Source of the DNA: Valencia hispanica
Taxonomy: Eukaryota > Chordata > Actinopteri > Cyprinodontiformes > Valenciidae
NCBI GenBank assembly: GCA_963556495.2
Contig: OY747713.1
Coordinates: forward strand, 3,558,321-3,622,320
Direction: 5' to 3'
Length of the DNA stretch: 64,000 nucleotides
The notes beneath the pieces were generated by a model, which made no database searches, had not been told where the DNA came from, and saw only the letters and a program-made list of their open reading frames with translations. Made by a program: the position numbers and the translations under genes. Positions within the stretch are counted from its first letter, which is position 1; every line of letters begins with the position of its first letter. Below, in pieces: positions 43,141 to 52,625 of the stretch.

Positions 43141-43845
43141 CTGTTATCCAACCAAATGTTCATGTTCCGACGCTGGTTGAGTATGTTGGCTGTATCCTTC
43201 CGCTACGACTCTCGTGGTCCACCAACAGAGGACGAGCCTTTTGGGGTTGCCTCAGTAGTTGTTTGAAAATGAGCTCCATGAACTCACGATTAGCTGATGA
43301 AAGAGATTAATGAAACAAACATTCGCTTAGCTTAATAGCTACCTCCACTTTGAGGATTTATCTAACCCTAACCCCTTGTGATCCAACTTCTGCACGAGGG
43401 GGTTCAAGCTGCTAGCTCATATCAGGGCTGTCGATCAAAAGGACACGGCCCTTAATTCTTCATAATTTCAACCTTAAATTACATCGAAACGGATAAGTTA
43501 TTAAAAAAAAAAATCATCCCCCTCAGAGTTGTCATGACGATAAACTTGACCTATTAAACCTAAAATAGTTTTTTTTGAACCAGGCTGTAAACATGTTTAT
43601 TTCAGGATTCAATGGGAACTTGCTCCTTTCTGGAGCCAGCCCCTAGTGGATGAGGGGAGAACTGCAAATTTTGTCACTTCTGCATTGGCTTCACTTTTAG
43701 GCGGCGGAGTTTTGCCCCTCGGGTCAGAAAGACAAAGCATTGTGATGTTTTCCAGATGAGTAGCTGCTGTAAGCTCACGGAGAATAAAAGCTCTAAATGT
43801 GTCTGTTTCTTTACCAATTTCAGCCCTGCTAAAGTAAGAAAAAAA

Positions 43846-45348
43846 ATGGGAGACTGGAACTTCCTTGGAGGGATCTTGGAGGAGGTTCATATCCACTCCA
43901 CCATGGTAGGCAAGATCTGGCTTACCATCCTGTTCATCTTCAGGATGCTGGTGCTGGGCGTGGCAGCAGAGGACGTGTGGAACGACGAGCAGTCCGACTT
44001 CATCTGCAACACGGAGCAGCCCGGCTGCCGTAACGTATGCTACGACCAGGCCTTCCCCATCTCCCTCATCCGGTACTGGGTCCTCCAGGTGATCTTCGTG
44101 TCCTCGCCCTCTCTGGTGTACATGGGCCACGCCATCTACCAGCTGCGCGCTCTGGAGAAGGAACGCCACTGCAAGAAGGTGGCTCTGCGCCGGGAGCTGG
44201 AGGCTGTGGATGCGGAGATGGTGGAGGCGAAGAGGAGGATTGAGAAGGAAATGAGGCAGCTGGAGCAGGGGAAGCTGAACAAAGCCCCGCTGAGGGGCTC
44301 GCTGTTGTGCACCTACGTGGCTCACATTGTCACTCGGTCCGTGGTGGAGGTCAGCTTCATGACGGGTCAGTACGTCCTCTACGGACACCGCCTGCACACG
44401 CTGTATAAATGCGACCGGGAGCCGTGTCCCAACGTGGTGGACTGCTTCGTCTCCAGGCCGACGGAGAAGACCGTCTTCATGATGTTCATGCAGGCCATTG
44501 CCTGCATCTCCCTCTTCCTCAGCCTGCTGGAGATCATGCATCTGGGCTTCAAGAAGATCAAGAAGGGCATCTTGAACTACTACCCCCACCTCAAGGACGA
44601 CCTGGACGACTATTACGTCAGCAAGTCCAAAAAGAACTCTGTTGTGCATCAGGTCTGCGTTGGAACTTCGGTGGGGCGGAAGAGTACGATTCCAACCGCT
44701 CCCAGTGGATACACGTTACTGCTGGAAAAACAGGGCAATGGACCCAACTACCCCCTCCTCAGCGCCTCCTCTGCCTTCGTCCCAATACAAGGGGATCCCG
44801 GTGCAAAGCCGGAGGGCCACAAGGACGTCAAGGAGGGAGTGCCGAGCCCCACGGAGCAGAACAGCAACTCCAACAACACCAGCAGTGAGACGCGCTCGCC
44901 TCCTGTGAAGAGACAGGACGAACCGGAGGACCTCCCGTCACCCCGCCACGGCGACCGCGGGAGCTGCGAGTACCCCACCCTGCCCGCGGCGGACGCCTCG
45001 TCCTCCGCCACGTTGTCCGGCGTGGCGAGGAAGGCGCGGAGGCTCAGTCCGCCGTGGAACTGCTCGACGGTGGTGGAGGGGAACTGCTCGGACAGCGGAG
45101 ACTCCTACCACGGAAACGGCAGCATGAAGCAACGCGCCAGCGGCGCCGGCCCCAGGGCCAGGATCGTCTCCAAGTCGGACTCGAAGAGGCCGAGCGGCTC
45201 CCAGAGCCCGGACTCCGCGGGGGAGCTGAGCTCGATGTCTCGACACAGCCGGGAGAGCAACAGTCCCGTCACTTCCTCTCCGAACCGAAGAGTGTCGGCG
45301 GCGAGCAGCGGGAGCAGCAGGCGAGCCCCGACCGACTTGCAAATTTAA
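43846..45348 (+). CDS. gja9: Gap junction protein alpha 9 (connexin Cx55/Cx59 group)
   Basis: Four-pass membrane protein whose hexamers dock between cells to form gap junctions. One uninterrupted coding exon of 500 residues, as usual for connexins. The start [20 protein letters not shown] is the family start; the frame stays open upstream to 43756, but an AG acceptor (43822-43823) suggests those codons are intron. The first extracellular loop has Cys54, Cys61 and Cys65 (C-x6-C-x3-C) and the second has C-x4-C-x5-C in [14 protein letters not shown] basic, coiled-coil-like cytoplasmic loop holds LEKERHCKK and [14 protein letters not shown]. The tail of about 230 residues is serine-rich and disordered and ends RRAPTDLQI, almost the same as mammalian GJA9 and a likely PDZ ligand. 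The fish a or b copy is not determined. Convergent with mycbp. Confidence 0.95.
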   Translation: MGDWNFLGGILEEVHIHSTMVGKIWLTILFIFRMLVLGVAAEDVWNDEQSDFICNTEQPGCRNVCYDQAFPISLIRYWVLQVIFVSSPSLVYMGHAIYQLRALEKERHCKKVALRRELEAVDAEMVEAKRRIEKEMRQLEQGKLNKAPLRGSLLCTYVAHIVTRSVVEVSFMTGQYVLYGHRLHTLYKCDREPCPNVVDCFVSRPTEKTVFMMFMQAIACISLFLSLLEIMHLGFKKIKKGILNYYPHLKDDLDDYYVSKSKKNSVVHQVCVGTSVGRKSTIPTAPSGYTLLLEKQGNGPNYPLLSASSAFVPIQGDPGAKPEGHKDVKEGVPSPTEQNSNSNNTSSETRSPPVKRQDEPEDLPSPRHGDRGSCEYPTLPAADASSSATLSGVARKARRLSPPWNCSTVVEGNCSDSGDSYHGNGSMKQRASGAGPRARIVSKSDSKRPSGSQSPDSAGELSSMSRHSRESNSPVTSSPNRRVSAASSGSSRRAPTDLQI

Positions 45349-47193
45349 ATCCTGTCCTTTTTTTGGGGGGGTTTTCTTCCAAACAGCCAAGAAGTCCCTA
45401 AACTCTTTAAAGTGGTCTTGTTTCAACAGGTCTCCAGGCTTTTTGGAGGCATCCCAAAAGTTGTGTTTGTCTGTTGAGGTACTTCCCTCTGAATCATTCA
45501 GCTAATCAGCTGGGTTATGGAGTTACCTACATTTCCAAATGTTAACTGCAGTCTTGGTCCACAGTTCTTCAGGATTTCTGAAGGTCTTTGAGTTTTTTTT
45601 CTGTGGATTTTTGGTTGATTTCTCACCAATTTTCAGCTCACCAAAACCAGCCCCTACTCTGCCAGACGTCCTTGTGAAGAACTGGATCAGATGGGTTCTT
45701 TGCTACTAGCAGCTAATCAAACAGGCACAATTTGTTAGCTTACTTTAGAGAGATCACTCAAATTAAAGGGTTTAAAAGACAGAAGATAGTTTTAGCATCT
45801 GTCAGTTCTTCAGTCGGGTCTTTGCTAAGTTACCCGAGTTGTTTAGTCCGTTTAAAAGGAACTCTACTTTTTATTCCTCCCTTGGTCCGGTTCATTTGGG
45901 TAGATGCACAGCAATCAAGACTTTTAAGTTAAACTCGTAAAATGGTGAACTACTGGTGTGAAAACAACCCAACTCTTAAAAATGGTCAGGTACCAGAACC
46001 GGACTGAAACCTCTGGAAGACCCTTCAGAAAAGCCGTGGCGAACCATTGACTTAAGAGATTTCTAAAAGATTGAAGGAAAGTCTCGACGAACACAACTGG
46101 TCCTCAACCGATTTAAAATCAGTCGCTGCACATCGCTGAGGGATTACTGTCTTGATGGCAGAGAAAAGTTGTGTTTTTAAAACTCTGGGACTTTTTTTGT
46201 TTTGTGGGGGGGGGGGGGGGGGGTCTTATTTCCAGGTCACTTTCAGGCCACCATATCGACTTGTTAACGATTCAGCTCGAACAGAGACCGAGGGACTGCA
46301 GAGAGGGATGGAAAACCAACTCATTGATCTGAAACGTTTCAGGCACCACCGCACATTTATTCAAACAGACACTTTGGGCTCAGAGGTCCGGTCTGAATGA
46401 ATCCAACAATCTGCTCCAATCAGTTCGTCACAATGGCAATGTGACGAACCGGAGCAAGCGCCACGCCGTCCGGTTACGGCGTTTCAAAGTATGCGTTGGC
46501 ATCGGCAGCTGCAGACTCTCAGCACCACCCTGAGGTCTGGCGGGTACAAAGCCCTTTTCCTGTTCATGCATGACGTCATTTCAGGTTTTCACTCACGCCC
46601 GGGAAAGCTTCGCAGCTGCGTGTGGCATCATAAACGACTTAAAATGTAGTTTAAGGTTAGCGGTAGCTTTAGGTGTTAGTTGATTACTATTTGGCACTAG
46701 ATTAAAAAGGCTATTTTACTTCCTTTTGATGGGATCTGGACTGCTTTTATGACTTTCTTTATTTCAAACTCCAATCACACCTGAACTGGGTTTATGTTCA
46801 CCGAACAGATTCTTCATCGAATAGTTTCAGACGAATTAACATGTATGCTTTAACGCCTTTCCCTGAAAAGGTGACATCTTGGCCATGCATGAAAACATCA
46901 GACGACACAAACCTGGACTGAAATATTGATCACAGATTCTTGAGACACTTTTTTGATTTAAAACTTCTTTAATCTATTTGTGAAAACATAATATCTGGTG
47001 CAGAAGGGGGGGGTTCATTTATGCTAGAACCGCCTCTGGTTCCAGGATAACTTAAAATCTTGTCTGAAGTTTGTTTTTGTATAAATATTATTTTTCTACT
47101 TGACGCTCAGAGAAACGGTCGTTTATCTAAAAGACTCTGATGTGGTATGATGTAAAAAGTCCAGATAAGGCGAACACGATACTGAAAATAGGT
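45349..47193. other. gja9 3' UTR and the convergent gap to mycbp
   Basis: No further gene is seen. The gja9 3' UTR must end somewhere here or overlap the mycbp end. The most striking element is a run of 18 G at 46206-46223. Confidence 0.5.
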
Positions 47194-47199
47194 TTTATT
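47194..47199 (-). terminator. mycbp polyadenylation signal (minus strand)
   Basis: TTTATT on the plus strand reads AATAAA on the minus strand, about 160 bp after the mycbp stop at 47359. No closer consensus signal is as well placed. Confidence 0.5.
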
Positions 47200-47358
47200 C
47201 AGGAGCAGCAGCTGGTTCTTGTTTAACAAAAATCAACAGTCGGTCTTCACTGTACTCTGTGTTAAGGAATAAACAAATAACATTCTATACAAAGAAAAAT
47301 AAACGACGTTTGATGCTCTCCTATTTATCCTTGTTGGTTGGAGCGACGCTGACCTCTC

Positions 47359-50300
47359 CTACGGTCCAGCTCCCTCTCCAGGCGATGGCTTGTGCTGCAG
47401 CAGCTGCGAGGTGAGGAGAAACGGGAGGTTTGAGATGTTGGTGGCGGACCTGGAACAGAAACATCGACGCCTGAGCTTCTCACCCTGTTCCTCAGCTCTT
47501 TGTTCTCCTCCTTCAGCAAACTGAACTTCTGCTGCAGATCCGCCAGCTCCGTCCGGAGAGCCTCGGCGTCCGCCGGCTCGGCACTCCCCGTCCCCAGGTG
47601 GACCTTTATGTAGCTGAGACTCTGGTTAAGGTCCGATTATGAATTATTAACTGTCAGTGATGGTCAGGACGGCACAATGAGGAGGTTTAGGACATCACAG
47701 CCGCTCCACAAAATCTTCTCTGAACTAATTTTACACTACAGAATAGAATAAGATGCCTTTTTATTGTCACAATACCCACGTACAATGAGAATAAGATAAC
47801 AATATAAAATAGTATAGGTGTAACGGTACACAAAAATCATAGTTCGGTACGTTTTTGGTACACTTTAATAAATAAATAAAACAAATTAAAATGTGCATAT
47901 GACTTTTATTTTCTTTTTTTTACATTGGCCAGCATTAAACAAAGAACCTATTTTCAATTCCTGAAATTAATTTCATTGCATTATGTTTTATAACTTTGAA
48001 AGTATAGAACTGACTGGAGATTTGATTGGATTTTTTATAAAATAAATAAAATAGTACAAGCAGACATAGCCAGAGTAGACAACAATATAACCACTTAAAA
48101 ACAGTCAGCTGTTGGGAAAAATCCCTTTTCATCAATGGAGATTCTACCAACTTGCGTTTTATCCAGAATAAGGAGTTTGGGCTGATTGGATGCTGCTGGT
48201 AGCCATGTTGGACATCAGCTGGTTTTTCTCTAGTATCAGTGATGTTTCCATTCAGCTTGACATTGTTTCAGGCGAATCATTCAGTTCAGTACAGAGCGTG
48301 TTATGGACCTTATTGCTGTTGAAAGATCCGTTCGCTGGTTTTAGTCCGACTTTCTGCCTTTCTTTGGTTCAATTATTTGCCCCTTTTTCTGCAAACTCGT
48401 CCTGATTAAACTTCTGTCTCCTGCAGCTAAGGTACTGACAACTTGGAACTACTTCACAGAACCCCACTTCTTCAAGTAAGTTTTTATTGTTAAAACGGTA
48501 AGCTGTCTTAATAAACCCTTTGAAAGGGACATTACCAGAACAAAGCACAACTATCCAGTTAAACTGGACATGCAGGAAACACACGGCCTCACCTGTTAAA
48601 CGGCTCTGTTAAGTTTCTTTTTATGAAACAACTTTTTAAACAGGCAGATGAGAGGGCAGGCCCTTAAATACCATTTTAAATCGGTAGACTTTACTGGAAA
48701 TGGTGATGCTAAAGTGATGTTTATGTCCTCAGTAGAGCTGAAAATACCCCGACAGCGCCCCCTATTGAGTAATGCTGATTATTTTTATTTTTTTTGTTTC
48801 GGGAAGATTATAATCATTGGTAAAATAAAATGTCAGGCAAATTGTAGCCCACATGAAATAAAACCACACAAATGACGTCTTAACATCTAATCAAACAAAT
48901 CTGTTATCAAATGAAATCATCATGTTGAAGAGAAGATTTACAGTAAACATAACGAGGGCAACTTCATCTATCTGGGCAAGAAATCACATTTTTGTCTCGT
49001 TTGACCAGAAGTAACCCCTCTTAATTGTTCGACACGTTGTCTCATTTCAGATATTAACTGTAAATACAGCACTTCAAACACTCTGATTAAACAAAAATAG
49101 GTTATATAATTAAAGGAGGATACTCCAGTGCATTGTCTGGTTTTTCTGGTTCTTCATAAAGAGCCACTAGCACTGCAAGACAGAAACTCGGGTTAATCAA
49201 CACAGCACTGAAATCTACATGTACAGACATTAAAATACAGCGCCGACCAAAAGTTTGTGCAGCTACATGAATGTGCCGTTTTATAAACGTTAAAGCGTCA
49301 AAAGTTTGTTATTTTTAGGTAACTGTGTTAATCAATTCATAACAAAGATTAATTAGTTTTAAATGTTTAATATACAACAAAGATTCATTTTTAAGGTATT
49401 TCTGCACGAACTGAGAAGTTACATTCGTGTCAGCATGTTCATATCATCATCAAAGGTAAGAATGGAGACGGGGAGAAGTACTGAAATTATTGTCCTTCTG
49501 CGGTTCCTGCCAAAGAAACGGGTTAGGGTTGGAGAGGTTCCTCAGATGCGGAGTAAAGAGGACTTCTGAACATCCAAGAGGGTCCAGCATTGGTTCCAGG
49601 CCCGTCTCTTCCTGCAGGGCTGTGCTGCCACCCCGTGCAGAGCTTGCTCCGCATTGGGATCAGGTGGGTGCGTGTACGGTGAGGTGAAGACATTTGGACA
49701 AGAAAAGCAGGAAAGAATCCACTTCTGTCCAGGAAAACCATCGAGAACACAATTCAGCAGGAAGCAGGAGAGGTTTGGAACATCTGGAAAAGAAAGAACT
49801 GAGTGTCCTGCTACAGTCGATGTGTCCAGTTGTTTCTAAATTGCTTCTACCGTGAACAAAGAGTTTGATCAAAAATATCCCCCAAGATCAACTTCATACA
49901 ACAACCCAGGAACCGATTAGTGTTGATGATTGCAATGTTGGAGCTGTGGTCAGGTAACTGCGTCATGACTGTGGCTTAGGAGTTCGTCTTGGAACCGGAG
50001 GGTTGCCGGTTCGAGTCCCAGCTCGATCCGTCTCAGTTGTTGTGTCCTTGGGCAAGACGCTTAACCCTTCTGCCTACTGGTGGTGGTCAGAGGTGTTCGG
50101 CAGTGTGCCCCAGGGCAGCTGTGGCTACAATGTAGCTTGCCATCACAAGTGCGTGAATGGGTGGTTTTTATCTCATAATTATGACTGAAAGTTAAAATTA
50201 TGACTGTATTTCATAACTATGACTTTTTAATCTCATAAACACCTCAGACCTCAAGTACGAATCAGAGACCTGTCATCTGCAGAAATACTCAGATGTATCA

Positions 50301-52202
50301 GAGATGAACAAGAAGCTGAATACAGAGAGCTGGTGGACAGCTTCGTGACATGATGTGGAAACATTCGTCTCACCTTGAATGTGAACAAAACAAAGGAGAT
50401 GATTGTAGATTTCAGAAGAAACAGAGATAAGTCAAACACTGTTTCCATCATGGGAGAAGAAGTGGAGGTGGTTGAGGAGTATAAATACCTCAGAGTTCAC
50501 CTGGACAACAGACTGGACTGGAGACTGAACAGTGAAGCCGTCTACAAGAAGGGACAGAGCAGACTGGACTTCTGGAGGAAGCTTAGGTCCTTCAAGGTTT
50601 GTCAGCAAGATGCTGCAGATCTTCTACAAGTCTGTTGTGGAGAGTGTAATCTCTTCAGCCGTCATCTGTTGGGGTAGCAGCATCAGAGCCAGGGACTTAA
50701 AAAGGCTCAACAACCTGATAAAGAAGGTTCTGGTTCTGTTCTGTTCTGGTTCTGTTCTGGGGACAACTGTGGAACATCTGGAGATGATGATGCAAAGAAG
50801 GATTCTTCATAAAATCAAAAAAATGATGGACAACCCTGAGCATCCTCTTCATGAGACAGTCATACAACAACAGAGCGTCTTCAGTCGGAGGCTTCTTCAG
50901 TTTCGCTGCAACACAGACCACTACAGGAAATCCTTCCTGCCCACAGCCATCATCATCTACAACAACTCCTTAAAGAATTAATTATATGAGCTACAACAAC
51001 ACTTAATTTCCCTCTGGGATCAATAAAGTATTTTTGAATTGAATTTAATAATTATGACTTCGAATATCATATTTATGAATGAATCTCATAATTATGATTT
51101 TGAAAGATAAAATTATAACTATCTCATTATTATTAATGTTTTAAATCTCATAATTATGACTTTGAAAGTTACAATTATGACTTTGTATCTCATAATAATG
51201 ACGTTGAATCTAATAATTGTAACTTTTTATCTCATAATTATGACTGAAACTTACAATTATGACTGTATTTCATAACTATGACTTTTTAATCTCATTATTA
51301 TAAAAAAATTTTAATCTCATAATTATGACTAAATATCATAATTATGACTTCGACAGTTAAAATTATGACTTTATATCTCATAGTTATGACGTTGAATCTA
51401 ATCATTGTAACTTTTTATCTCATAATTATGACTTTGAATGTCAAAATTATGACTTTATCTCATTTTTATGACTTTGTATCTAATAATTATGACATACTAT
51501 GTTTCATTTATTTACAGTTTTTATAATTTTTCTACCATTCTTGCCTGATCATGAATGGTTCTATTATCTGTCACTTTGCTGCCGCTACAGCAGAATTTCC
51601 CCTTTTTGAGACGATAAAGGATTATTCTATTCTACTTTATTCTATTCTACTTTATTGTATTCTACTTTATTCTATTCTACTTTCAAGTGGCAGAAATGGG
51701 TTTCCATATAATTGCTTAAAGAAAAATGTTAAGCAGAATCTTATTATTTTTGAAGCTACAAATCCCAACATCTGAGTTGTTGCAGCAGCTTTGGCCCATG
51801 ACTGTGAAGGAGACACTAACGAGATGATGTGTCTGAACTTCCTATCCACTCACCGCTGGTTAAAGTGTCCAGAACTCCTGATTTCTCCAGGTATCTTCTG
51901 AACTGTTCCCGCTTCGATTCTGAGGCCTGAAACAAAGAAGAGAAAAAAAATATTTGTCTAATTACTGTTAAAATAACCGGATAACCCAAAAGAAGCAGCT
52001 GCAGAGGCTTTAAATCCACATAAAAGCTGGAAATAAAGCAGGTGGAGTTCGTGGTGCGTTCACTGCCAGGCTACACACGATGCTAACCACTTAGCCCATG
52101 CTACATTAGCATAAAAACAACGTTACAATGTAAAACGAAAGATACATTTTAGCGATGAACACAAACAGGATCCAGCGATTTACTCACCCTGTAGCCGGCC
52201 AT
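47359..52202 (-). CDS. mycbp: MYC-binding protein (AMY-1 / FAP174 family)
   Basis: Small helical adaptor that binds MYC and AKAP-type partners; its algal relative FAP174 is an axonemal central-pair protein. Five minus-strand exons: 52188-52202, 51854-51926, 49124-49172, 47484-47613 and 47359-47403. They join in phase to 103 residues, the mammalian length, with AG/GT at every border. The protein reads MAGYR, then ASESKREQFRRYLEKSGVLD, VLVALYEEPEKPDNALDYIK, a leucine/glutamate coiled coil (TELADLQQKFSLLKEENKEL) and the short end LLQHKPSPGEGAGP. Exon 3 is only 49 bp and was found from its VALYEEPEKP signature. The last intron is 80 bp and reads through in frame for a while, giving a false longer C-terminus. 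Intron 2 holds a SINE, a LINE fragment and a minisatellite. Confidence 0.94.
47811..48180. repeat. Possible hAT-like MITE in mycbp intron
   Basis: The words TATAGGTGTAACGGTACAC and TAGTTCGGTACG at 47811-47860 resemble one end of a common fish MITE. The opposite end was not found. The remaining intron sequence, 48181-49123, shows nothing gene-like. Confidence 0.35.
49962..50162 (+). mobile_element. tRNA-derived SINE in mycbp intron 2
   Basis: It has a Pol III A box (TGGCTTAGGAG at 49972-49982) and B box (GGTTCGAGTCC at 50008-50018), followed by the TTGTGTCCTTGGGCAAGACG body shared with the SINE at 62443. The 3' tail is missing. It does not fold into a usable tRNA. Confidence 0.8.
50233..51049 (+). 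mobile_element. 5'-truncated LINE fragment (CR1/L2 type) in mycbp intron 2
   Basis: Last part of the same LINE family as 52626-55640, here on the plus strand. It begins within the reverse transcriptase around ETCHLQKYSD and runs through VNKTKEMIVDFRRNRD to the 3' end, AATAAAGTATTTTTGAATTG. It has a deletion after the catalytic-loop region and a one-base insertion near 50605. At the site where the larger copy has a stop, this copy reads CTCAGA, an arginine codon. It is inserted within an ATAATTATGACTT minisatellite. Confidence 0.9.
51050..51500. repeat. Degenerate TCATAATTATGACTTT minisatellite
   Basis: Imperfect repeats of about 17-35 bp built on ATCTCATAATTATGACTTT. The same words occur at 50165-50235, on the other side of the LINE fragment, so the LINE split one array. 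A TATTCTATTCTAC microsatellite follows at 51625-51685. Confidence 0.85.
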
Positions 52203-52313
52203 GAGTGCTGTTAAAGCCGTTCAGTTCAAGGAGGTGGCGAAAAGGGACAGCTCCAAACCGAGCCTCAACGTTAGTCGGTGGTGCGTTCACTTCCGCCTAC
52301 AAACAGAAAGTCT

Positions 52314-52327
52314 GTTGCCATAGCAAC
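52314..52327. promoter_or_regulatory. RFX X-box upstream of mycbp
   Basis: GTTGCCATAGCAAC fits the RFX consensus (GTNRCC, short spacer, RGYAAC) in both half-sites. It lies 112-125 bp before the mycbp start, the usual distance for X-boxes of ciliary genes. Confidence 0.7.
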
Positions 52328-52625
52328 GCTAGAAACAAAACAGAAAAAAACCCTTTATTATAAAAGTTATTGCTTTCGGTGTTGCTTTAGTATTTTATGT
52401 AATTAATATAAATTCTATATTATTAAATATTAAATATTTAAAGGACTCTGAAACAGTAAAATGCATTTTTATTAGTTGAAATAAATGACAATCCATGAAA
52501 AACGAATTAACCAGATCCATCTCAAAGTAGAAATATTAACATATACACTATATATATAATAACTGCGCAGTTTGAAAGCTGACTGTTTTAATTCTTTAAA
52601 AAAAACAGAAATGAAACTATATATA

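Noticed and set aside
43756..43845. Upstream ATG extending gja9 by 30 codons
   Set aside because: Connexins start at MGDW. A pyrimidine-rich acceptor at 43822-43823 indicates that the upstream codons are intron or 5' UTR.
43609..44649. 346-codon antisense frame opposite gja9
   Set aside because: Shadow of the high-GC connexin exon on the other strand; it has no family resemblance and no splice or promoter context.
47325..47519. Unspliced mycbp C-terminus ending NQQG
   Set aside because: Splicing out the 80-bp intron restores a 103-residue protein with the family-like end and length; the unspliced form may exist only as a variant.
49972..50018. Possible tRNA gene with A and B boxes
   Set aside because: No cloverleaf or acceptor stem; the shared downstream body with 62443-62757 shows it is a tRNA-derived SINE.
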